NCBI GenBank assembly: GCA_945860385.1
Contig: CAMAQD010000010.1
Location: 59,858 to 123,857 of the forward strand
DNA from: Flavobacterium psychrophilum
GTDB lineage: Bacteria; Bacteroidota; Bacteroidia; Flavobacteriales; Flavobacteriaceae
Length of the DNA: 64,000 bases
Direction: 5' to 3'
Shown: in pieces, positions 48,085-56,305 of the stretch
Numbering within the stretch: the first letter of the stretch is position 1
Layout: every line of letters begins with the position of its first letter
Translations under genes and position numbers: made by a program
Notes under the pieces: generated by a model
Database searches by the model: none
What the model saw: only the letters and a program-made list of their open reading frames with translations
Told to the model about the DNA's origin: nothing

Positions 48085-48417
48085 ATGAACATTGAAAACA
48101 CAAAAGCCCAAATGCGCAAAGGTGTTCTTGAGTTTTGCATCTTGTCAGTCCTTAAAGATAAAGAAGCATATACATCAGAAATATTAGACACTTTGAAAAA
48201 CGCAAAATTATTGGTTGTGGAGGGAACGGTTTATCCGTTGCTCACCCGATTGAAAAACGACGGATTACTCAACTACCGTTGGGAAGAATCCTTATCTGGT
48301 CCACCAAGAAAATATTATGGTTTGACCGAAATTGGACAGACTTTTTTAAACGAATTAAATGGCACCTGGACGGAATTGTCTGATGCAGTAAACCTAATCA
48401 CAACCAAAAAACAATAG
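48085..48417 (+). CDS. PadR-family transcriptional regulator
   Basis: 110 residues, the short PadR-s2 form: GVLEFCILSVLKDKEAYTSEILDTL, then VEGTVYPLLTRLKNDGLLNYRWEES and GPPRKYYGLTEIGQTFL, the conserved winged helix. It probably represses its own operon with the PspC gene, two bases downstream. Confidence 0.92.
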   Translation: MNIENTKAQMRKGVLEFCILSVLKDKEAYTSEILDTLKNAKLLVVEGTVYPLLTRLKNDGLLNYRWEESLSGPPRKYYGLTEIGQTFLNELNGTWTELSDAVNLITTKKQ

Positions 48418-48419
48418 TC

Positions 48420-50141
48420 ATGAACAAAACTGTAAACATAAATTTAGGTGGAATGTTCTTCCATATTGACGAAGATGCATACCAAAAACTAACCCGATAT
48501 TTTGATGCCATAAAACGTTCTTTATCAAATTCATCAGGTCAAGACGAAATCATAAAAGACATTGAAATGCGTGTTTCGGAATTATTAACTGAAAAACAAA
48601 AAACAGAGAAACACGTTGTAGGTCTTCAAGATGTTGACGAAGTTATTGCCGTAATGGGTCAGCCGGAAGATTATAGAATCGACGAAGAAGGTATTGGTGC
48701 TGGAACAACTAATTATTCGTCAAGTTCTACAACTGGTAGCCGAAAGCTATATCGTGACAAAGACAATGGCATGATTGGTGGTGTTTTAGCCGGTTTGGGT
48801 CATTATTTTGGAATCGATAAAGTTTGGTTGCGAATCTTCTTTCTAATTATGTTTTTTGCGTGGGGAACAGGAGTTTTGGCATACATCATCCTTTGGATTG
48901 TAATGCCAGAAGCGAAAACCACTGCCGAAAAACTAGAAATGACTGGCGAACCAGTAACAATTTCGAATATTGAAAAAAAGGTACGAGAGGAATTTGAAAA
49001 CGTTTCGGATAAATTTAAAAATGCCAATTATGACGAAATGGGAAACCGCGTAAAAACCGGAGCTGAGAAAATTGGAAGTTCGTTAGGAGATTTTATTGTG
49101 GCAGTGTTGAGAGTTTTCTCAAAAATTTTAGGTGTGATTTTAATAATTGCAGGACTTTTTATATTAGCAGCCTTGTTTATTGCTGTTTTCACTTTAGGTT
49201 CTTCATCAGTTATTGATGTGCCTTGGCAAGGATTTATTGAAGCGGGTAATTTTACTGATTATCCGGTTTGGACCTTTGGATTAATAATGTTCTTTGCTAT
49301 AGGAATTCCGTTCTTTTTCTTGTCTTTATTGGGCTTTAAATTATTGTCGCCTAATTTGAAATCAATAGGAAATATTGCGAAATCCACTTTATTAGCGATT
49401 TGGATTATAGCGGTTTCATTGGCAATTGCCATTGGATTAAAACAAGCATCGGCTTTTGCCATCGATGGAAGAGTTGTGGTTAAAGAAAACTTCAACTTGA
49501 AACCAACAGATACGCTATTGATCAAATTCAAGCACAATGATTATTTTTCCAAGAATATTGATGACAATGATAATTTTAAAATCACGATAGATTCAACAGG
49601 AAATGATGTCATCTATTCGAACAATGTGAGTTTCAAAATCGCGCAAAGCGACACCCAATCAGCTTATATTCAAATCGAAAAGGAAGCGAAAGGAAAAACA
49701 CTGTTCGAAGCCAAACAAAGAGCCGAGAAAATAAAATATGCTTATAAAATTATTGGAAATCAATTGGTTTTTGACAATTATTTATTAACAGATTTAAAAG
49801 AAAAATTCCGTGATCAGGAAATTGAAATAACTTTATTCTTACCTTTAGGCACTTTATTGAAAATGGATGACTCTGTAAGACGATATGACGAAACGAATAG
49901 CGATTATTTTTATTGGCATCCAAATGAAAATGAAATTTTTAAAGTGGAGAGTGATAAAATAAAATGTCAGAATTGTCTAAATGAAGACATCGGAAATGTC
50001 ACTATAGATACTAAACAAGAAGCTGATAGCATTGTTACAACTACCGTAACCGTAAATGGAGAAGTGGTAACAGTTAATAAAACAGGTAGTAAAAAAGGGT
50101 TGTCAGTAGGTAAAGATGGTGTAATAATTAAAAACAATTAG
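48420..50141 (+). CDS. PspC-domain membrane protein
   Basis: 573 residues. An N-terminal soluble part (VNINLGGMFFHIDEDAYQKL, about 1-95) precedes the PspC domain at about 105-165 (LYRDKDNGMIGGVLAGLGHYFGIDKVWLRI). Further membrane segments lie at about 225-260, 275-310 and 320-345, and a C-terminal extracytoplasmic region follows. PspC proteins sense envelope stress; in Bacteroidota they commonly sit with PadR and DUF2807 proteins as here. Two bases separate it from each neighbour. Confidence 0.9.
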   Translation: MNKTVNINLGGMFFHIDEDAYQKLTRYFDAIKRSLSNSSGQDEIIKDIEMRVSELLTEKQKTEKHVVGLQDVDEVIAVMGQPEDYRIDEEGIGAGTTNYSSSSTTGSRKLYRDKDNGMIGGVLAGLGHYFGIDKVWLRIFFLIMFFAWGTGVLAYIILWIVMPEAKTTAEKLEMTGEPVTISNIEKKVREEFENVSDKFKNANYDEMGNRVKTGAEKIGSSLGDFIVAVLRVFSKILGVILIIAGLFILAALFIAVFTLGSSSVIDVPWQGFIEAGNFTDYPVWTFGLIMFFAIGIPFFFLSLLGFKLLSPNLKSIGNIAKSTLLAIWIIAVSLAIAIGLKQASAFAIDGRVVVKENFNLKPTDTLLIKFKHNDYFSKNIDDNDNFKITIDSTGNDVIYSNNVSFKIAQSDTQSAYIQIEKEAKGKTLFEAKQRAEKIKYAYKIIGNQLVFDNYLLTDLKEKFRDQEIEITLFLPLGTLLKMDDSVRRYDETNSDYFYWHPNENEIFKVESDKIKCQNCLNEDIGNVTIDTKQEADSIVTTTVTVNGEVVTVNKTGSKKGLSVGKDGVIIKNN

Positions 50142-50143
50142 TT

Positions 50144-50884
50144 ATGATTAAAATTATCACGATAATAACCAAATTTATTGTAGCCGCAATAATGGCGCTA
50201 CTTTTTTCCTCTTGTAATCCCTCTTTCCATTTTGGTAATGGTATAAAAGGAAGTGGAAACATAACCACTGAAACTCGAACAGCTAATGATGATTTCAAAA
50301 GTATCGAAGTAAGTCAGGGAATCAAAGTAAATGTGGAACAAGGTGATAGCAAATCGATAACGGTTGAAGCTGATGACAATTTGCAAGAACACATTATTAC
50401 CAAAATAGAAAACGGTGTTTTGAAAATTGAAGCGGATGCCAGTTACAATTCAACTGAAACGCCAATTGTTAATGTAAAAATGCCGATAATCAATGGATTG
50501 AGTGCAAGTAGTGGATCTGAAATCAACAGTGCTACAACATTAATTACTAATAATATCAGTGCAAAATCAAGTAGTGGAAGTCGCATCAATATTGAGGTAG
50601 AAGCCGATGCAATTACATTAGAAAGCTCCAGCGGTAGCACTATTGAATCGAGTGGAAAAGCACTAAAACTGGAAACTACTTCATCCAGCGGAAGTTCAAT
50701 CGAAGCCAAAAATTTACAGGCAAACGAAGTGATAGCGCAAGCCACCAGCGGCAGCAGCACCTCAGTTTATCCGATTGTCAAGCTTAACGCAAAAGCCTCA
50801 AGTGGAAGTTCGATTAATTATTATAAAGTGCCCAAAACAATAACAAAAGAAGAATCTTCTGGCGGAAGCGTCAGCGAAAATTAA
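50144..50884 (+). CDS. DUF2807 (head GIN) lipoprotein
   Basis: 246 residues. Lipoprotein signal with lipobox LFSSC (Cys about 24). The DUF2807 domain begins GSGNITTETRTANDDFKSIEVSQGIKV and continues as repeated short strands with SSGS turns (SASSGS, KSSSGS, ESSSGS, ATSGSS), which fits a right-handed beta-helix. Anchored in the periplasm or outer membrane; last gene of the PadR operon. Confidence 0.85.
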   Translation: MIKIITIITKFIVAAIMALLFSSCNPSFHFGNGIKGSGNITTETRTANDDFKSIEVSQGIKVNVEQGDSKSITVEADDNLQEHIITKIENGVLKIEADASYNSTETPIVNVKMPIINGLSASSGSEINSATTLITNNISAKSSSGSRINIEVEADAITLESSSGSTIESSGKALKLETTSSSGSSIEAKNLQANEVIAQATSGSSTSVYPIVKLNAKASSGSSINYYKVPKTITKEESSGGSVSEN

Positions 50885-50907
50885 GTTTTACTTTTAATTA
50901 AAAATCA

Positions 50908-50940
50908 TAAAAATCATTCATCAAAAGTGGATGATTTTTT
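50908..50940 (+). terminator. Terminator of the PadR-PspC-DUF2807 operon
   Basis: AAAATCAT (50910-50917) pairs with ATGATTTT (50931-50938) followed by T residues. A moderate hairpin. Confidence 0.5.
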
Positions 50941-50948
50941 TATATTTG
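50941..50948 (+). promoter_or_regulatory. -7 element of the second DUF2807 gene
   Basis: TATATTTG, 22 bases before ATG 50971, just after the preceding terminator. Confidence 0.4.
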
Positions 50949-50970
50949 TAAAACACATAATCTAACTAAA

Positions 50971-51807
50971 ATGAAAAAATATTCTGTTATAATCCTGTTC
51001 TTGTTTGCAACTACATTATCTCTGGCTCAAAAGAAAGAAAAGATAAAAGGTTCGAAAATAGTAACGATTGAGCAAAAGGAAATTGGCAGTTTTGATGCTA
51101 TTGAAATAAGCGATAATCTCGAAGTGTATTTGGATAGAGGCGAAAAATGCGAATTAAAAATTGAAGCCGACGATAATCTTCACGATATTATAAAAATCGA
51201 TTTAACTGCAAAAACGCTCCGAATAAATACTTTGAAAACGGCTACGAATTATAAAAAATTAATTGTCAGAATCACTTATACCAATGAGTTGCAAAAGGTA
51301 ACTTCAAAAGACGAAGCTATTATAAATGCCATTCAGGAAATTCAATTGAATGACATTGCAATCCAATCTTTTGATGATTCTAAACTATTTTTGAACGTAA
51401 ACACCAAGAATTTTAATTTGCAATCAGATCATAATTCAAAAGTTGAACTCAACTTAAAATCGGAAAAAACAACCATTGAATTGAGTGAAAATGCTAACTT
51501 GAAAGCTTTATTAACTGCAACCGATTTGAAATGCGATATGTATAAAAGAGCAATCGCTATTTTAGAAGGTGACGTAACAAATGCCACTATTAGATTAGAC
51601 AACAATGCTAAATTTTTAGCCAATAATCTTACTATCGCAAATGCTCAATTATTATCCGAGGGTTATTCTAATTGTAGCATAAATATAACTTCATCTGTTA
51701 GCATTGACGCGGCTGAAAATGCTGAAATAAAACTCTATGGCGACCAAAAAATAGAAATGCTGCGGTTTGCTGATAATGCTATTTTAAGCAAGAAACCTAC
51801 CAAGTAA
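50971..51807 (+). CDS. DUF2807-family secreted protein
   Basis: 278 residues, signal peptide 1-19 (TLSLAQ). The start VTIEQKEIGSFDAIEISDNLEVYLDRGEKCELKIEADDNL parallels the upstream DUF2807 protein, so the two are tandem relatives, but this one lacks the lipobox and the SSGS turns. Likely periplasmic beta-helix; function unknown. Confidence 0.8.
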   Translation: MKKYSVIILFLFATTLSLAQKKEKIKGSKIVTIEQKEIGSFDAIEISDNLEVYLDRGEKCELKIEADDNLHDIIKIDLTAKTLRINTLKTATNYKKLIVRITYTNELQKVTSKDEAIINAIQEIQLNDIAIQSFDDSKLFLNVNTKNFNLQSDHNSKVELNLKSEKTTIELSENANLKALLTATDLKCDMYKRAIAILEGDVTNATIRLDNNAKFLANNLTIANAQLLSEGYSNCSINITSSVSIDAAENAEIKLYGDQKIEMLRFADNAILSKKPTK

Positions 51808-51815
51808 TCATAAAA

Positions 51816-51840
51816 AAAAAGTCTCGAATAGAGACTTTTT
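51816..51840. terminator. Bidirectional terminator between DUF2807 and trxB
   Basis: AAAAAGTCTC and GAGACTTTTT around a GAATA loop serve both convergent genes. Confidence 0.85.
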
Positions 51841-51866
51841 TATTTAAATCAAAAAATAGATTTGTA

Positions 51867-52826
51867 CTATTCTAAAGCTGCCAAATATCTTTCGGCGTCC
51901 AAAGCAGCCATACAACCCGTTCCGGCAGCAGTAATTGCTTGACGATATACGTGATCTGCAGCGTCTCCAGACACAAAAACACCCGCTACATTGGTCTTTG
52001 AAGATCCAGGAACATTCACAATATAACCTGTTTCGTCAAGAGTTAGATAGTCCTTAAAAATATCGGTGTTGGGTTTATGACCAATAGCGGCAAAGAAACC
52101 TGTGGCAGGAATGTCGAAAATATCGCCTGTGGTTTTATTTTTTGCTTTTACACCAGTTACTACTTGACCATCGCCTAAAATCTCCACCGTATCGTGGTTC
52201 ATCAAAATAGATATATTTTCGGTTTTGCGAACACGTGCTTCCATAATTTTGGATGCGCGGAACTTTTCGCTACGAACTAGCATAGTCACTTTGGAACACA
52301 ATTTAGACAAATAATGAGCTTCTTCACAAGCAGAATCTCCAGCTCCAACGATTACTACTTCTTGATTTCTATAGAAAAAACCATCACATACAGCACAAGC
52401 TGATACGCCTCCACCCATTTTTAAATAATGTTGTTCTGATTCTAATCCTAAATATTTAGCTGATGCTCCAGTCGAAATGATTACCGTTTCACAATGCAAT
52501 TCGATCGTATCATTAATCCAAACTTTGTGAATACCACCACTAAAATCAACTTTTGTTGCCCAACCATCACGAATATCAGTCCCGAAACGTTCAGCTTGCT
52601 CTTGTATGCCAACCATCATTTGCGGACCAGTTATTCCTTCCGGATTTCCGGGCCAATTTTCTACTTCATTCGTTGTTGTTAATTGGCCGCCAGGTTGCAT
52701 TCCCTGGTACAAAACCGGGTTCATATTGGCTCTAGCTGCATAAATGGCTGCAGTATATCCTGCAGGTCCTGAACCTATAATAAGACATTTGATTTTTTCG
52801 ATTGTAGTAGACATAATAAGTTTCAT
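51867..52826 (-). CDS. trxB: Thioredoxin-disulfide reductase
   Basis: 319 residues. FAD-binding GSGPAGYTAAIYAARAN at the N-terminus, redox-active CAVC (about 140-143), NADPH-binding GAGDSACEEAHYL, and the FAD-binding C-terminal VFVSGDAADHVYRQAITAAGTGCMAALDAERYL. Reduces thioredoxin with NADPH in the cytosol. The start may be M1 or the Met at residue 5. A -7 element TATTTTTG lies at 52845-52852. Confidence 0.95.
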   Translation of the reverse strand: MKLIMSTTIEKIKCLIIGSGPAGYTAAIYAARANMNPVLYQGMQPGGQLTTTNEVENWPGNPEGITGPQMMVGIQEQAERFGTDIRDGWATKVDFSGGIHKVWINDTIELHCETVIISTGASAKYLGLESEQHYLKMGGGVSACAVCDGFFYRNQEVVIVGAGDSACEEAHYLSKLCSKVTMLVRSEKFRASKIMEARVRKTENISILMNHDTVEILGDGQVVTGVKAKNKTTGDIFDIPATGFFAAIGHKPNTDIFKDYLTLDETGYIVNVPGSSKTNVAGVFVSGDAADHVYRQAITAAGTGCMAALDAERYLAALE

Positions 52827-52844
52827 TTATATTTTTAAACAGTA

Positions 52845-52852
52845 CAAAAATA
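52845..52852 (-). promoter_or_regulatory. -7 element of trxB
   Basis: TATTTTTG on the minus strand fits TAnnTTTG, 18 bases before the start codon; no clear -33 TTG. Confidence 0.4.
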
Positions 52853-52976
52853 AGTTATAAATGCTGTAATATGGAAATTGAATTATCATTTTTTGTTATT
52901 TGATAATAAATAATTTTTCTACTAAATGCTTAGAAAGGATTTATTTCGCTCATTGGATTCTAAAAAGTATAAACAA

Positions 52977-53010
52977 AAAAAATATCGGAGTTTTAAATTC
53001 CGATATTTTT
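52977..53010. terminator. Terminator after the 53048 gene
   Basis: AATATCGGA and TCCGATATT form a stem with flanking A/T runs, just left of the stop of the minus-strand gene. Confidence 0.8.
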
Positions 53011-53047
53011 AGTTTAAAAAATTCTATTTTATATAGATGAATGGAAA

Positions 53048-53554
53048 TTAATCTTTTCCGTGACCGTGATTGCCTTTTCCACCACCTTTATTACCGTGGC
53101 CTTTATCTTCGCCTCGATTGTCATTTCCCTGGTTTCTATTATTTCCGTGATTGTCATCATCTCTGTTATCACTTCTATATCCAATAGATTTTTGTGGTTT
53201 GCCATATCCTTTATAATATTTTTGTTTGTGATATTTATATTGAGAATACGGTCTTGTTCCATGATAATCATTTAAAACCACTTTATAACCTCTGTTGAGA
53301 TCATAATTTCTATATTGCTGAGGCAAACGACTTGAACGTATCCAATTTCCTCCATTTAGATAGATAAATTGAGTGGCTCTTACATCGTAATAAGCCTGAA
53401 CATCCGGAATGTAATAGTAATCTACCGCCGAGTAACCTACGGGTCCCCAAGAAGGTTGTGATCCTATGTTTACATTTACCGAAACTTGCGCTTGCATTGC
53501 ATTGGAGGCAAAAAGGAGTATCGTTGATAAAGTAATTATTTTTAAAATTTTCAT
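53048..53554 (-). CDS. Secreted protein with Tyr-rich middle and charged Gly/His-rich tail
   Basis: 168 residues. Signal peptide 1-22 (NAMQAQ). A Tyr-rich region (VDYYYIPDVQAYYDV, FIYLNGGNWIRSSRLP) is followed by a low-complexity tail rich in Asn, Gly, Asp and His (NHGNNRNQGN, GHGNKGGGKGNHGHGKD). Similar small periplasmic proteins occur in Flavobacterium, but I know no function. The tail could bind metal. Confidence 0.75.
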   Translation of the reverse strand: MKILKIITLSTILLFASNAMQAQVSVNVNIGSQPSWGPVGYSAVDYYYIPDVQAYYDVRATQFIYLNGGNWIRSSRLPQQYRNYDLNRGYKVVLNDYHGTRPYSQYKYHKQKYYKGYGKPQKSIGYRSDNRDDDNHGNNRNQGNDNRGEDKGHGNKGGGKGNHGHGKD

Positions 53555-53685
53555 ATTGTATGGTTTTTAATTGTTATTAAAATTCTATTTGTTGTTCAAC
53601 ACTTTCTTAAAAACCAACAACTGTGCCAGTAATCTGAAATTTGTATTTAACAGCCTCTGATTTGCTGCTAAATCACTGACATTTA

Positions 53686-54003
53686 TTACAATAAAAGAAT
53701 TAATAAAAGAACGATAATGATGATAGCACCCACAGATAGATAAACACCATTATTGGATGCTGCCAAAGTGGTTTTAATTTCTCTTACCTCCTTGCGAAGT
53801 TCTTTTTTTTCTACCCGAGTCATTGACGATTTATCTAATGCTTTGATTTCTTCCAGACGGTTCATCATAATTTTCACTTCAGCAGGGACTTCTTTTGGAG
53901 TAGCTGTAATGGCAGTTGGATCTTTTTCTTTTGCACTCATTGTGGTTGGGAAAACACTTAACGACAACACAGCCATCATTAAATACACAGGTAATTTTTT
54001 CAT
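53686..54003 (-). CDS. Small membrane protein, stress-regulon member
   Basis: 105 residues. Signal peptide 1-23 (TMSAKE), a charged helical middle (MNRLEEIKALDKSSMTRVEKKELRKEVREIKTTL) and a C-terminal membrane helix (about 86-105). The family is not recognised. Its promoter belongs to the five-member conserved set described in the findings. Confidence 0.75.
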   Translation of the reverse strand: MKKLPVYLMMAVLSLSVFPTTMSAKEKDPTAITATPKEVPAEVKIMMNRLEEIKALDKSSMTRVEKKELRKEVREIKTTLAASNNGVYLSVGAIIIIVLLLILLL

Positions 54004-54039
54004 ATTGTTTTTTGTTTAAAATGTTAAATTAATTATTTA

Positions 54040-54111
54040 TAAAGATGGAAAAGATTTAGACGTGCTATGTTATACTTTTATGGGCAAGATTTGCAAAATT
54101 CACACATTAAA
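54040..54111 (-). promoter_or_regulatory. Conserved stress promoter, copy 4 of 5
   Basis: Written on the plus strand: TAAAGATGG (54040) at the -7 place, 28 bases to TGTTATAC (54068), and the distal box TTGCAAAATTCACACATT at 54091-54108. Spacing equals that of the other copies. It serves the gene starting at 54003. Confidence 0.6.
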
Positions 54112-54135
54112 AAATCCCTTCTTTTAGGCAATAAA

Positions 54136-54169
54136 AAAGAGGATAGGAAAATAAATTCCTATCCTCTTT
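54136..54169. terminator. Terminator after the OmpA-family gene
   Basis: AAAGAGGATAGGAA and TTCCTATCCTCTTT are perfect 14-base arms; a T run follows on the minus strand. Confidence 0.9.
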
Positions 54170-54205
54170 GCTGTTAACAAACGTTTAGACTAATTCCTAG
54201 TCAAC

Positions 54206-56227
54206 TTATTTGCCATTGTTGAAAATATCAATAATCACAGTACGATTATAGAAACGTTCTTCTGGATATTTGTTGTTAAAAGGCGATTGATTTGGATCTT
54301 CACCGTAAGCACTAACTTCAAATTTAACATCGTTTCTACCTGATTTGGCTAAAGCATTTTCAAGAATAGTTCTGACATCATTTGCACGAGCTTGAGACAA
54401 TTTCAAATTGTGAACATCGTTACCAATAATATCTGCGTGTCCTTGAATAATCACTTTTCCGTTTGCAGGAATTTTTGGAGCTACAACCTCAGTTAGGTAT
54501 TTTTCATAAATTGTTATGGCTTTCGATGCGTTGAATTCATAAATAACACTGTATCTTAAACCTTCTTCAATTTTAGCTGGTTCCCAAAGTACAATGTGTG
54601 CAGTAGTTTCTTTGGTTACCACTTTTCCACTTTTTGTTTGTCCAGTCAACGTTATTTTATAATCTCCTTGAGTTTTATCTCCCAAGATAGATTTGCTTGA
54701 CAAGCTCACACTTTCTTGAGTGTAAGGTCCGAAGTTTTGTACTTTTCCATTTTCGTCAACCATTTGTATTGACCAAGCAGAGAAAGCTTCGTTCGCTCCT
54801 TTAACATCAAAAACTACATAACTTTCCATTGGTGCTTCTTGCAATGGCATCGCTGCTGTTTTCGCGTCAGAACCACTTTTAAATTCTTGCAATAAAATAG
54901 GAGAGCTACTTTCGATAGAAACCCTTCTGTCTCCATCACGAAGAAGATCTAATTCAAGAGTTCCACCTGGTTGTACTGATGGTAAATTTGGTTTAGATTG
55001 TCCTTTCGTACTAATTCTTGAACCACTAATGCCAAAAGTATTTACTAAGTAGAATTTGACTGATTCAGCCATTGCTTTAGCTTGCTGTGGTCCTTCTTCT
55101 GATGATCCAACTAAAGTAATCGTTGTTGAAGGATTTTTTATCATACGATCTCCAAGAATATTAATTACATTATAATACACATTCATCTGACGTTCTGAAC
55201 GACCTGATTGGTTTATAGGGGTTACCATTTCCAATTGATCTTCTCTAAAGTCTTTTACTTCTTCTTTTTTAAGCATTTTGTAACGACTTGGAATTTCAGT
55301 TGAACCAGCATTAAAAAATACATAATTACGTAATGGAAAAACTTCTCTTACCTGCACTTTAGTTGGCTCATTTGCAGGAGCACTAACAGAAAATTGAACT
55401 TCTGGATCTGCAACTACAACAACTTTGTCTTCTGGAACCGTGACCAAACGTCCTTGACCAAATTTAAGCGCAACACCAGCTCTAATAGTGGTGATGTTCA
55501 AAGTTTCGAGAGATCTTGGATTTTGTCCGAAGTAAGGATGAAATGAAGCAAAAGGAGAAAGAACGAATTGTGTTTTGCTTGTTTGTGAAGAAAGTGGAAT
55601 ATCGAATCCAAGTCCGACTTGCATCGAAATAATGGTTTTATTCATATCACTTAAATCTCCTTTTACTTCAGGAGTTGGAGCCTGATTAGGATAAGCTGGG
55701 TTGATACCCAATTGGTATGTAAATGATTTATCCATATTGAAAGCCACACGTGGACCAGCAAATAAAAATAAATTTGATTTAAACGGAGCAAAACGCAAAC
55801 TTGGTTCTACCGTAATGTAACTAATATTTGTTTTTAAATCTGTAGGACAGTTACAGGCAGAATCTACTTGATCAAACGTAGCTTTACGATTGTCGTAACC
55901 TGCTTGCAACATAAAACCCCATCTTGTTTCAGGACGGTAATATTCGATAAGCGGTGCTACAAAAAGTCCAACTCCATCCCCTTTGTGAAAAACTACGGGA
56001 GGGGTAAAATCAGAAGTCAATTGATGCGTTGAACCTTCATAGAAATTAAAATTGGCTCCACCAGCAACACCAAACCACCAAGATGGTTTTGTATATTGTA
56101 CTTCCTGTGCCTGAACAGTCGTTTGAATATTGAACCAAACCAAAACAATAAGTAAAATACTTTTGAGGGTTAAGTTCGGGAACCATGTTTGACACGAATC
56201 CACATTAAAATTATTTTTAGCTTTCAT
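54206..56227 (-). CDS. OmpA-family outer membrane protein
   Basis: 673 residues. Signal peptide about 1-40 (QTTVQAQ; long N-terminus). Residues about 45-260 form a beta-barrel-like part (WWFGVAGGANFNFYEG). The centre holds a second domain with repeated OmpA-like words (LVGSSEEGPQQAKAMAESVKFYLVNTFGI) and a beta-sandwich. The C-terminal OmpA domain, about 560-673, has VIIQGHADIIGNDVHNLKLSQARANDVRTIL and NRTVIIDI, which bind peptidoglycan. It follows the ice-binding-like gene by 78 bases and may share its transcript. Confidence 0.88.
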   Translation of the reverse strand: MKAKNNFNVDSCQTWFPNLTLKSILLIVLVWFNIQTTVQAQEVQYTKPSWWFGVAGGANFNFYEGSTHQLTSDFTPPVVFHKGDGVGLFVAPLIEYYRPETRWGFMLQAGYDNRKATFDQVDSACNCPTDLKTNISYITVEPSLRFAPFKSNLFLFAGPRVAFNMDKSFTYQLGINPAYPNQAPTPEVKGDLSDMNKTIISMQVGLGFDIPLSSQTSKTQFVLSPFASFHPYFGQNPRSLETLNITTIRAGVALKFGQGRLVTVPEDKVVVVADPEVQFSVSAPANEPTKVQVREVFPLRNYVFFNAGSTEIPSRYKMLKKEEVKDFREDQLEMVTPINQSGRSERQMNVYYNVINILGDRMIKNPSTTITLVGSSEEGPQQAKAMAESVKFYLVNTFGISGSRISTKGQSKPNLPSVQPGGTLELDLLRDGDRRVSIESSSPILLQEFKSGSDAKTAAMPLQEAPMESYVVFDVKGANEAFSAWSIQMVDENGKVQNFGPYTQESVSLSSKSILGDKTQGDYKITLTGQTKSGKVVTKETTAHIVLWEPAKIEEGLRYSVIYEFNASKAITIYEKYLTEVVAPKIPANGKVIIQGHADIIGNDVHNLKLSQARANDVRTILENALAKSGRNDVKFEVSAYGEDPNQSPFNNKYPEERFYNRTVIIDIFNNGK

Positions 56228-56252
56228 TTTTATTTTTTTATGGGTTAATAAT

Positions 56253-56270
56253 TCCCGCCCGAAGACGGGA
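56253..56270 (-). other. Intercistronic hairpin with UUCG-type loop
   Basis: On the minus strand TCCCGTC-TTCG-GGCGGGA pairs fully (one T-G pair) with a stable tetraloop. No T run follows, so it looks more like an RNA-stabilising or processing hairpin than a terminator. Confidence 0.5.
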
Positions 56271-56305
56271 TTTATTTAATTAAATATTAAATTTATTTTT
56301 AACTT

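Noticed and set aside
53029..53271. 80-codon minus-strand frame overlapping the Gly/His-rich tail
   Set aside because: It is an alternative frame of the low-complexity end of the 168-residue secreted protein, which has a signal peptide and its own terminator.
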